DNA from: Taklimakanibacter deserti
Lineage (GTDB): Bacteria; Pseudomonadota; Alphaproteobacteria; Rhizobiales; Aestuariivirgaceae
Length of the DNA stretch: 64,000 bases
Assembly: GCA_003574785.1 (NCBI GenBank)
Contig: QORU01000018.1
Span: forward strand, 84,254 to 148,253
Direction: 5' to 3'
Part shown: positions 53,694 through 61,428 of the stretch, one piece after another
Numbering within the stretch: the stretch's first letter is position 1
Layout: every line of letters starts with the position of its first letter
Translations under genes and position numbers: made by a program
Notes under the pieces: model-generated
What the model was told of the DNA's origin: nothing
Databases searched by the model: none
The model's input: the letters and a program-made list of their open reading frames with translations, nothing else

Positions 53694-54872
53694 ATGACGG
53701 CTCTGGCCAGCAAGATAATTCAAGGCATCGAAGCTCCGCCCATCGCCGAGGCGATGAGCTGGATCAGCACAAGCCCGAGCAATCGCGCGCTCATCAATCT
53801 GTGCCAGGCGGTCCCGAGCTATCCGCCCGCCGAGGCGCTCGCCGAGGAAGTGGGGCGCCTCGCAAGGCTTCCCGCGACCAGCCTCTACTCCGATATATTG
53901 GGCATTCCAGCCTTGCGGCAGGCACTCGCGGAGAACCTCGCCGCCGACTACCAGGCTGACATCGCTGATCGCAATATCGCCATAACTGCCGGCTGCAACC
54001 AGGCCTTTGCCGCGACGATGATGGCGCTGGCGGAAGCGGGCGACAATGTCATCCTGCCGGTGCCCTATTATTTCAACCACCATATGTGGCTCGAGATGCT
54101 GGGCATCAGGCCGCGCTATCTGCCGGCGATCAGGGGCGAGAGCACGACGCCCGCCGCCGCCGATGCGGCAGGCCTCATCGATGAGCGCACGCGCGCCATC
54201 GTGCTGTGCAGCCCCAACAATCCGACGGGCGCCATCTATCCGGCCGAGACGATCCGGGAATTCTACAACCTCGCCAAGAGCCGCGGCATCGCGCTCGTCA
54301 TCGACGAGACCTACAAGGATTTCCGCACCGATCCCAAGCCCCCGCACGACCTGTTCCGGGATCCGCGCTGGGGCGACTGCCTCATCCAGCTCTATAGCTT
54401 CTCCAAGGTCTTCGCGCTCACCGGCTATCGCGTGGGTTCGGTGACCGCGAGCCCGGAATTCCTCGGCGAGCTCGAGAAGATCCTCGATTGCGTCGCCATC
54501 TGCGCGCCCACTATCTCGCAGGGCGCGGCCTTGTTCGGCCTGACATCGCTCGCCCAATGGAAGGACGAGAAGCTCAAGCTGGCGCGCGAGAAAGCCTCGG
54601 CCCTCAGGCAGGCTTTCGAACACCCAGAGCTCGACTACCGCCTGCTCTCCGCTGGCGCCTTCTTCGCCTATATCCGTCATCCCTTCGCCGAGGATGCCAA
54701 GACTGTCGCCAAGCGCCTGGCGCAGCAGCATGACCTCCTCGCCCTCCCCGGCAGCATGTTCGGTCCCGGTCAGGAGCAGTATCTGCGCCTCGCTTTCGCC
54801 AATGCCGAAGCCAGGCTGATGCCCGACGTCGTGGCGCGGCTGATCGAAAGCCAGAACGGCAGACACACATGA
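53694..54872 (+). CDS. PLP-dependent class I/II aminotransferase
   Basis: The 392-residue fold-type I enzyme has LCSPNNPTGAIYP (Asn that contacts PLP), IDETYKDFR with the Asp that pairs with the pyridine nitrogen, YSFSKVFALTGYRVG with the Schiff-base Lys, and a C-terminal LRLAFAN with the substrate Arg. ATG 53694 (MTALASKIIQ) gives a family-length protein, and the open frame upstream has no match. The amino donor is not readable. Its stop overlaps the following isomerase gene by 4 bp, implying a shared pathway. Confidence 0.9.
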   Translation: MTALASKIIQGIEAPPIAEAMSWISTSPSNRALINLCQAVPSYPPAEALAEEVGRLARLPATSLYSDILGIPALRQALAENLAADYQADIADRNIAITAGCNQAFAATMMALAEAGDNVILPVPYYFNHHMWLEMLGIRPRYLPAIRGESTTPAAADAAGLIDERTRAIVLCSPNNPTGAIYPAETIREFYNLAKSRGIALVIDETYKDFRTDPKPPHDLFRDPRWGDCLIQLYSFSKVFALTGYRVGSVTASPEFLGELEKILDCVAICAPTISQGAALFGLTSLAQWKDEKLKLAREKASALRQAFEHPELDYRLLSAGAFFAYIRHPFAEDAKTVAKRLAQQHDLLALPGSMFGPGQEQYLRLAFANAEARLMPDVVARLIESQNGRHT

Positions 54873-55720
54873 AAATCGGCTTCAACCTTCTGCTGTGGAC
54901 CGGCCATGTGACAGCAGAGCACCGTGGGCTGCTCCGCGACATCAAGAAGGCCGGCTATGACGGCGTCGAGATTCCGATCTTCGAAGGCGATCCGGACCAT
55001 TATGCGAGGCTCGGCGCCATGCTGGACGAGATCGGCCTCGCGCGCAGCGTCGTCACCATCATGCCGTCGCTCGACAAGAACCCGCTCGCCAGCGACGGCG
55101 CCACGAGAAGGGCGGCGCTCGATCACGCCAGATGGTTCATCGATTGCAGCGCGGCGCTGGGTGCCCCCGTCATCGGCGGTCCCATTCACTCCGTTCACGG
55201 ACATTTCACCGGCGCCGGCCCGACCGCCGCCGAGCGCAAGCGCGGCATCGCCTTCCACCGCAAGGCCGGCGATTATGCGGCGCGCAAGAATATCCGCCTG
55301 GCGCTCGAAGCGCTCAACCGCTTCGAATGCTACTTCCTCACGACCATGCAGCAGCTTGCTGACTATCTGGACGAGGTCGATCATCCCGCCGTCCAAGGCA
55401 TGTACGACACCTTCCACGCCAATATCGAGGAGAGCGATCCGATCAAGGCGATCAGGACGATCCGCCAGCACATGATCCATGTTCATATTTCGGAAAACGA
55501 CCGCGGCACTCCCGGCAAGGGCCATGTCGACTGGCCCGCGACCTACAAGGCGCTCAAGGCAAGCAAGTATGACGGCTGGCTCACCATCGAAGCTTTCGGT
55601 CGCTCGCTGCCGGCGCTTGCCGCCGCCACACGGGTGTGGCGCGATTTCTTCCCCAGCTCCGAAGGCGTCTATCGCGAAGGCATCAAGGCTATCCGGAGAG
55701 GGTTGGCTAAGGCTTCCTAG
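54869..55720 (+). CDS. Xylose isomerase-like TIM-barrel protein (ketose 3-epimerase / hydroxypyruvate isomerase group)
   Basis: The 283-residue protein shows the metal-binding set of ketose 3-epimerases and related isomerases: Glu in LALEALNRFE, Asp/His in MYDTFHANIEE, His in HVHISENDRG, and Glu in LTIEAFGRSL. It begins MKIGFNLLLWTGHV. It probably acts on a ketose or inosose with Mn or Mg. It is coupled to the aminotransferase by a 4-bp overlap, so together they may convert a keto-sugar or small keto-acid. Confidence 0.86.
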   Translation: MKIGFNLLLWTGHVTAEHRGLLRDIKKAGYDGVEIPIFEGDPDHYARLGAMLDEIGLARSVVTIMPSLDKNPLASDGATRRAALDHARWFIDCSAALGAPVIGGPIHSVHGHFTGAGPTAAERKRGIAFHRKAGDYAARKNIRLALEALNRFECYFLTTMQQLADYLDEVDHPAVQGMYDTFHANIEESDPIKAIRTIRQHMIHVHISENDRGTPGKGHVDWPATYKALKASKYDGWLTIEAFGRSLPALAAATRVWRDFFPSSEGVYREGIKAIRRGLAKAS

Positions 55721-56374
55721 TGTTTCGTTGCTGACAAAGGATTCACAGACGGACGCAAAGCTGCGCCGGGGATTCTTTACGTGGGGGCGCGTCCCTCGCT
55801 TCCAATACCCTTTCAGACCTTTCAGACCCTTTCAATCCTTTGCCTCAGGCTCTTCGCTCTTGCCGCGCAGATCCATTATGACGGACCGCTCGAATTCGGG
55901 CGAGCGCTTGCGCGCAAGGGCATGGTGCGCGCTTGCCGAAAGTGACGGGAAGCCGAGCTTCGGCAGCATCGGGCGAGGCAGCCCTGGGCACAGCGCCAGC
56001 AGCCGCCCGGCCTTCCGGCAACAGGCGCTAAGCTCATGCAAGCTGCCGCCGATATATTCGCCAATCATCACAATGGTTCTGACGATGATCGCCAAGAACG
56101 CGGCGATCTTCGCCGCCCATGACGCGATGGCGCGGTCGAGCGCCGCGCTTTGGCAAGGCGTGCTGGTCATCCGACGGTTCCATTTTGGAGAGCGAGCTAC
56201 AAGAGCAACGTGCCCGGCAGCGGCTGTGGACGGATCAAGTACTCCGGGCACACGAGCTCAATTCTGAAATTTTCCAAATCACGGCTTGGCCCACGATGTC
56301 AAGAGACCAAAAGCCCTCAAAGGTCACCCGCACGAAAAAACACACCAATTGCTTTCAGTTCGCCGGCCGGGGCG
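55721..56374. other. Gap between the isomerase gene and the HlyD-type gene
   Basis: About 650 bp with no well-supported gene. A short direct repeat (CTTTCAGACC-like units, 55808-55841) and one possible minus-strand frame (55832-56170, listed separately) are the only features seen. No RNA gene, terminator with T-run or insertion-sequence end was found. Confidence 0.5.
55832..56170 (-). CDS. Hypothetical protein with a hydrophobic segment (doubtful)
   Basis: A 112-codon frame from ATG 56170 has one hydrophobic stretch (IASWAAKIAAFLAIIVRTIVMIGEYIGG) and a charged, proline-containing tail (LRGKSEEPEAKD). GGAA lies about 11 bp upstream. No family is recognised. In a high-GC genome frames of this length arise by chance, so I am not sure it is a gene. 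Confidence 0.3.
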   Translation of the reverse strand: MTSTPCQSAALDRAIASWAAKIAAFLAIIVRTIVMIGEYIGGSLHELSACCRKAGRLLALCPGLPRPMLPKLGFPSLSASAHHALARKRSPEFERSVIMDLRGKSEEPEAKD

Positions 56375-57700
56375 TCAGCGCTCCCGCATCGCTTCGTCCC
56401 TGGTCCGCAAGACCGGCGTGAGCAGATATTGCAGCACGCTTTTACGGCCCGTCATGATGTCGACATTGGCCACCATGCCGGGAATGGCGCGCATCGTCTC
56501 GCCCATCTTGGTGATGGAATTCTCGTCGGTTTTCACGATCACCCGGTAATATGGATTGTTCTCGGGATCCGTCACAGTGTCGGCGCTGATCCATTCGACC
56601 TTTCCACTCAAGGCGCCGTATTGCAAATAGTCGAACGCCGTCAGCTTCACGCGCGCGGGCTGGTCCTTTCTGATGAAACCGATATTGCGGGGACCTATTT
56701 TGACCTCCACCAGGAGATTGTCCTCGATCGGCACGATTTCAACGATATCGAAACCCGGCCGGACGACGGCGCCGAGTGAGGTCACGCTCAACCGGTTCAC
56801 AATGCCCTTTGCCGGAGCCCTGAGCTCCGTCTGGCGCACGCGCTGCTCCGCCGCCATGACCGACTGTTCGAGAATGTTCAGTTCACCAATGGCCTTCGCC
56901 AAGTCCTCGCGCGCGGAGGCGACAAAGACGCTACGGTTGGAAGCGAGCTTCTCCTTGGCCTCTTCGATAGCGAACTCGGCACGGGGCTGTGTGGCATCGA
57001 GCACCGCAAGTTCACCCTGCATGTCGCCGACCTGCCTTTCCAGCCGGATCAGCTCGATCTCAGGAACGGCGCCGTTCTTGGCGAGCTTCCTGGTCATCGC
57101 GAGCTCGCGATTGATCAGCTCCAAGGCACCCGCAAGCTTGTCGCGCTGTGCACCCATTTCCAACCGCTCCTGCTCTTTCTGGAGCAATTGCCGGCGCAGG
57201 ATCTCCACTTCGTTTCTGATTTTCTCCTGCCTTGCGGCGAAGGCCTGGCGCTCCGCCTGAACCGCGTTGGGCGCCGACTTGGTCAGCTCGGCGCTGAACT
57301 CGAGGGTGTCGCTGGCGCTGGCCTCGGCCCTGAGGCGCGTGGTCTGTGCTTCGAGATAGAGCCGGCGTTGATGCAATTCACCCAGGCGCGATGCCGCTTC
57401 CGTCTCGTCCAGCTTCAGCAGAAGCTGGTCTTTCTCCACGACATCGCCGTCCTTCACATAAAGCCCGCGAACGATCCCGCCATCCGGTGACTGAACGACC
57501 TGGAGCTTCGAGCTGGAGATCACCTTGCCGTCGCCGGTGGTCACCTCATCGAGGATCGCCCAGTTCGCCCACACAATGGCCATGGCCATCAGGACGGCCA
57601 GGATGACGATAAACGTCCACCCTGAATGCGACGTCGACTCCCTCAGCGCGGCCTTCACATCGTTGGCGAAAGCCAGATCGTCCAATCTCCTTTTCGTCAT
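56375..57700 (-). CDS. HlyD-family periplasmic adaptor of a type I secretion system
   Basis: The 441-residue membrane-fusion protein has one N-terminal membrane helix (about 28-48, FIVILAVLMAMAIVWANWAIL), a lipoyl-like half (SPDGGIVRGLYVKDGDVVEKDQLLLKLDE), a long coiled coil (about 95-290), the closing lipoyl half (LRAPAKGIVNRLSVTSLGAVVRPG) and the RTX-exporter-type beta domain to the C-terminus. It links the inner-membrane ABC exporter to the TolC channel. It overlaps the ABC gene by 4 bp and is third in the tolC-abc-hlyD order. Confidence 0.94.
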   Translation of the reverse strand: MTKRRLDDLAFANDVKAALRESTSHSGWTFIVILAVLMAMAIVWANWAILDEVTTGDGKVISSSKLQVVQSPDGGIVRGLYVKDGDVVEKDQLLLKLDETEAASRLGELHQRRLYLEAQTTRLRAEASASDTLEFSAELTKSAPNAVQAERQAFAARQEKIRNEVEILRRQLLQKEQERLEMGAQRDKLAGALELINRELAMTRKLAKNGAVPEIELIRLERQVGDMQGELAVLDATQPRAEFAIEEAKEKLASNRSVFVASAREDLAKAIGELNILEQSVMAAEQRVRQTELRAPAKGIVNRLSVTSLGAVVRPGFDIVEIVPIEDNLLVEVKIGPRNIGFIRKDQPARVKLTAFDYLQYGALSGKVEWISADTVTDPENNPYYRVIVKTDENSITKMGETMRAIPGMVANVDIMTGRKSVLQYLLTPVLRTRDEAMRER

Positions 57701-59862
57701 GGCATCACGACACCTCCCGCCTGTGATCGACGCGCCTGAGAGAGCGATCTGCTGATGACATCAGCTTTCGGGCCGTCGGCGACCAATCGGCCGTCATCGA
57801 TGACCAGAATCCGATCCACCGCGTTCAAGATGGGCGTGCGATGCGAGCAGACGATGAGCGTCCGCTGCCCGCCCGACGCCCACTGGTTGAGCATCTGGAC
57901 CAGCATGTTCTCGGCTGCCGAATCCATGGCGCTGGAGGGCTCATCGAGAAACAGGATCATCGGTTGGCGCAGGATCATGCGGGCGATGGCGACCGCCTGC
58001 CGCTGCCCCCCGGACAAACCCTTGCCACGCTCGCCTATTTCCATGGCAAGTCCGAGGGGATGGGACGCCACCAGCGTCTGCAGGCCGGCCATGCTCACTG
58101 CCCAATCGATCTCATCCTGCGACGCATTGGGTCTGCCGAGAACGATATTGTCCCGCACAGTGCCGGTGAACAGCTCGGGTTCCTGCGGTACATAGGCGAC
58201 GCCGGCCCTGAGCTCCGCCGTGGCGTAGGAGCGCGTATCGGCCTCGGATACGAGCACAGCGCCTTGCGTCGGCGCATAGAGGCCGGCGAGCAATCTACCG
58301 ATGGTGGTCTTGCCCGATCCCATCTTCCCCACGATCCCCACCTTCTGTCCGCTGGGAATCCGGAAGGTCACGTCATTGAGCGCCGGACTGGCCTGGCCCG
58401 GATAGCTGAAGGTGACATGGCGAAATTCGACAGCCCCGTCCTTGACGGAAGGACCGCCGCCCTGAACCCGCGATCCGTCACGCGGCAGCTTCATGAGCTC
58501 GGCTATGCCTTTCAGCGCATTGATGGCCTGCTGACCTCTCGCCAGGGTCATCGCGATATTGCCGAGCGGACTGAGGACGCGCGCCGCAAGCATATTCGCC
58601 GCGATCAGCGCGCCGATCGAAATTCGTCCCTCGAACACCAGGAACACGCCCCAGACGAGGATGATCACGCTGGTGAACTGCTGGACGGTCGAAGTGAAAT
58701 AGAGGGCAAAGGAAGACCAGCGCCGGGAAGAGGAGTTGGCGCGCGCCGCTGCGGAAAGTGCCTCTTCCCATTTGCGTTGGACGACGCCTTCGGCGTTTGC
58801 CGCTTTGATGCTCTCGATCTGCATCAGGCTTTCCACCAGGACCGCATGCCGTCGCGACGATTGAGCCTGCGTAAGCCGCGTGGCGCGCGAAAGCGGAATC
58901 TGGATGAGCATGGTCACGGCAATGACGACGATGACCGCGGCCAGCGGTATCAGGGCGATCTGCCCGATCAGCAGCCAGAGAATCCACACCGAGATGCCGA
59001 TGAACAGGAGATCGGTCACCGCGATGATGCTGGCCGACGTGAAGAATTCGCGCACCGCATCGAAGTCTCTGATCAAGCTCGCGACGGCGCCGGCGGAACC
59101 CGGGCGCGCGCTCAGCGTCATGGCCGTGGCGTGCTCGAATATCTCCGCCGAAAGACGCATGTCCATGCGCCGTCCGGCACCGTCGAGAAGCACGGCACGG
59201 AACTGACGCAAGGCCGAGTCCATCACGAGGGCCAGAACCACGCCGAGTGCCAATGCCCAGAGCGTGGGAAAGGCCATGTTGGGTATGACCCGGTCGAAGA
59301 CATTCATCGTGAAGATCGGCACCGCCAGCCCGAGTAAGTTCACCATGAAGGCTATGATCAGTATTTGCGCCCACGACTCCCAGGCCTGCGTCACGGCGGA
59401 AGCGAACCAGTTCGCATTCGCGCTGACCGGCGCGAAATCCTTGCCTTCGGCAACGGCGACAAAGGCTGTTACTCCGCTATAGTGCCGGCGAAGGAATTTT
59501 TCCTCGACGAGTTGCGGGTCGCCGCCACCCGCCATGAGGATTTCGAAGGTGGTTCTGCCCGGTCGCGACGCCAGAACACAGGCCCCGCCCGCCTTGAGGA
59601 GCAGGATGACCGGCATGGTCACCGGAGGAATCCGGCTGAGACGGACCTTCCTCAGCTCGCATTTGAGTCCCTGCTGTGCGCTGGCCCGCGCGAGGAGATC
59701 CACGGTCAATGCCGGACCGCGAAGCGGCAAGCCGCTCAGAGCACCCTTCCGCGAAAAGGTGGTTCCCAGCAGCTTCGCTACAAATTCGAGGCACGCCAGG
59801 AGCGGATCGCTCCCCGCGTTCGAGGTCATCCTGTCGTCCATTCCGCGGCGGTTATCTGCCAT
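57697..59862 (-). CDS. Type I secretion ABC transporter (LapB-like, degenerate C39 domain)
   Basis: The 721-residue exporter has an N-terminal C39-like domain (about 15-140) in which the catalytic Cys site reads DPLLACLEF and no active His is evident, the state typical of adhesin and RTX exporters. Membrane helices span about 160-450, and the ATPase domain has Walker A GKMGSGKTT, signature LSGGQRQ and Walker B ILFLDEPSSAMD. The start is ATG 59862; a TTG just before it and two ATGs inside are alternatives. It powers one-step export through HlyD and TolC partners encoded on both sides; the likely cargo is the divergent giant adhesin. Confidence 0.94.
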   Translation of the reverse strand: MADNRRGMDDRMTSNAGSDPLLACLEFVAKLLGTTFSRKGALSGLPLRGPALTVDLLARASAQQGLKCELRKVRLSRIPPVTMPVILLLKAGGACVLASRPGRTTFEILMAGGGDPQLVEEKFLRRHYSGVTAFVAVAEGKDFAPVSANANWFASAVTQAWESWAQILIIAFMVNLLGLAVPIFTMNVFDRVIPNMAFPTLWALALGVVLALVMDSALRQFRAVLLDGAGRRMDMRLSAEIFEHATAMTLSARPGSAGAVASLIRDFDAVREFFTSASIIAVTDLLFIGISVWILWLLIGQIALIPLAAVIVVIAVTMLIQIPLSRATRLTQAQSSRRHAVLVESLMQIESIKAANAEGVVQRKWEEALSAAARANSSSRRWSSFALYFTSTVQQFTSVIILVWGVFLVFEGRISIGALIAANMLAARVLSPLGNIAMTLARGQQAINALKGIAELMKLPRDGSRVQGGGPSVKDGAVEFRHVTFSYPGQASPALNDVTFRIPSGQKVGIVGKMGSGKTTIGRLLAGLYAPTQGAVLVSEADTRSYATAELRAGVAYVPQEPELFTGTVRDNIVLGRPNASQDEIDWAVSMAGLQTLVASHPLGLAMEIGERGKGLSGGQRQAVAIARMILRQPMILFLDEPSSAMDSAAENMLVQMLNQWASGGQRTLIVCSHRTPILNAVDRILVIDDGRLVADGPKADVISRSLSQARRSQAGGVVMP

Positions 59863-59892
59863 CAAACTGCGTCGCTGCGCCCAGCGACAGAC

Positions 59893-61260
59893 TTACTGAC
59901 GCAAAGGTTCTATATCGATCGAAAATACCCCGCCCTGGCTTTGCTCGAGAAAGTTCGAGCGAGCTTCCACCGGCGGGCGTATACCCAAGGTCTTCAAGAG
60001 CCGGTTCATCGAGGCCAGCAACTGATAGGCGGCAAAACGATGCACGGCGTCCGCGCTGGTGAGCTGGAATTGGCTGGTGAACCTGGCATTCTCCGCATCG
60101 AGCAGATCCAGCAGGCTTCGCTTCGCCAGCTTGTACTCTTCCTGATAGGCGGCAACGACGCTCGCGGTTGCTGCCGCCTGATTGCGCGCCGCCGCGACCC
60201 GGCGTGCCCCTACCGTATAGGCGGCGAATGCGCGATCCACCGTCTCGGAGATCTCCCGCGCCTTTACTCGTCTATCTGCTTGTGCCTGGTTGACCTTTTC
60301 GCCCAGCGCACGCTTGCGGTAGGTCGTGCCGCCGCCTTGATACAGATTCCAGCTCATGGTGACTTGGCCAGTCAGGCTGCTCGAGGGACCGGGCGTCCCG
60401 GCAATATCGTCACCCGTGCTGGCAATGCCCTCCAGACTGATCGTTGGATAGTAACCCGCCTTGGCCTGCGCGAGGGCAAACTCCGCGGCCCGCGTCTCTG
60501 CGTCAAGGGCGAGGATCGCGGGATTGCTTTCGATCGCCGAGGCGACGGCCGCCGCCCGAGTCTTGGGAACGCCCCCCGGAAAGGCCACGGGGGTGAGATT
60601 GGTGGGTTCAGATCCGATCACTTGCCGGTAGCGGGCACGCGCCTCCTCCAAAGCCTGATCGATCTGGGCAATGGTGAAGTCTGCGGCGGCAATACGCTCA
60701 CGCGCCTGTTCGAGATCGCTCTTGGGCGCGCTGCCACCCGTTGTCTTGTCGCGCACCAAAACGAGAATAGCGCCGAGACGCTGCCGGTTCTGGCGCGCGA
60801 GAATGCGAATGGCCGAGTGGCGTCGGACATCGAGGTATGCCTCGACGGCATCGAGACCCATTTTCTCGGCCTGGTCTGATACGCGCAGGCTGAAGGCATC
60901 GGCACGCGCGGCGCTGCGATAGACGTCGTTGATGCGGTCGCCGCCATCATAGAGGATCTGGCGAACAGTCAGCGCGATCTCCCGCTGCAACCGCCATTCA
61001 CTGTTGACGTCAGGCGAAAATCCCTCCGGCTGGTCGACAATATTGGGACCGGCATTGCCCCTGAGATCGACTGTCGGCAGCAGCCGGCTTCGCGCCTGCA
61101 AGATCTCCCAGGCGGACGACCTCAGGGCCGCTCGGCTCGCCTCAACCGATGGATGGGTGGAGACCGCCGCTTTCACGGCGTCCCGCAAGCTGGTTGCCGA
61201 TACGGCATGGGGCATGGCGAGAACCGCTATTACTATGAGTAATTTTTCCCAAAGCCGCAC
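59893..61260 (-). CDS. TolC-family outer membrane channel of a type I secretion system
   Basis: The 455-residue protein has a signal peptide (MRLWEKLLIVIAVLAMPHAVSA) and the TolC/LapE pattern of two related halves: TSLRDAVKAAVSTHPSVEASRAALRSS at the start, RQILYDGGDRINDVYR as the first outer-membrane strand region, and WNLYQGGGTTYRKRALGEKVNQA in the second half. GTG 61260 follows GGGGA. It is the first gene of the secretion operon, 30 bp before the ABC gene and divergent from the adhesin. Confidence 0.93.
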   Translation of the reverse strand: MRLWEKLLIVIAVLAMPHAVSATSLRDAVKAAVSTHPSVEASRAALRSSAWEILQARSRLLPTVDLRGNAGPNIVDQPEGFSPDVNSEWRLQREIALTVRQILYDGGDRINDVYRSAARADAFSLRVSDQAEKMGLDAVEAYLDVRRHSAIRILARQNRQRLGAILVLVRDKTTGGSAPKSDLEQARERIAAADFTIAQIDQALEEARARYRQVIGSEPTNLTPVAFPGGVPKTRAAAVASAIESNPAILALDAETRAAEFALAQAKAGYYPTISLEGIASTGDDIAGTPGPSSSLTGQVTMSWNLYQGGGTTYRKRALGEKVNQAQADRRVKAREISETVDRAFAAYTVGARRVAAARNQAAATASVVAAYQEEYKLAKRSLLDLLDAENARFTSQFQLTSADAVHRFAAYQLLASMNRLLKTLGIRPPVEARSNFLEQSQGGVFSIDIEPLRQ

Positions 61261-61308
61261 GAAGTCCCCATCCGGTCTGTCGCCACGCCGGCTACTAGAC
61301 TTAGCATA

Positions 61309-61325
61309 TTCCTTACGTTAAGGAA
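61309..61325. promoter_or_regulatory. 17-bp palindrome in the secretion/adhesin divergent region
   Basis: TTCCTTACGTTAAGGAA has perfect 7-bp arms around a 3-bp centre. It lies 48 bp upstream of the tolC-type start and about 104 bp upstream of the adhesin start, so one bound regulator could control both. A second, looser repeat (TGCAAA/TTTGCA, 61348-61367) follows. Confidence 0.5.
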
Positions 61326-61428
61326 GAAGAACCTTGCTATCGGGAACTGCAAACCCGCATTTTTGCAACGGAAATTGCAGGACGGCCAGTTGACGAGGCA
61401 TGGGCACTGACGGCCAAGGACGTAAAGT

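Noticed and set aside
53607..54866. A 419-codon open frame on the minus strand opposite the aminotransferase
   Set aside because: The plus-strand frame has complete PLP-enzyme motifs. The minus frame is a mirror with no motifs, produced by GC-rich third positions.
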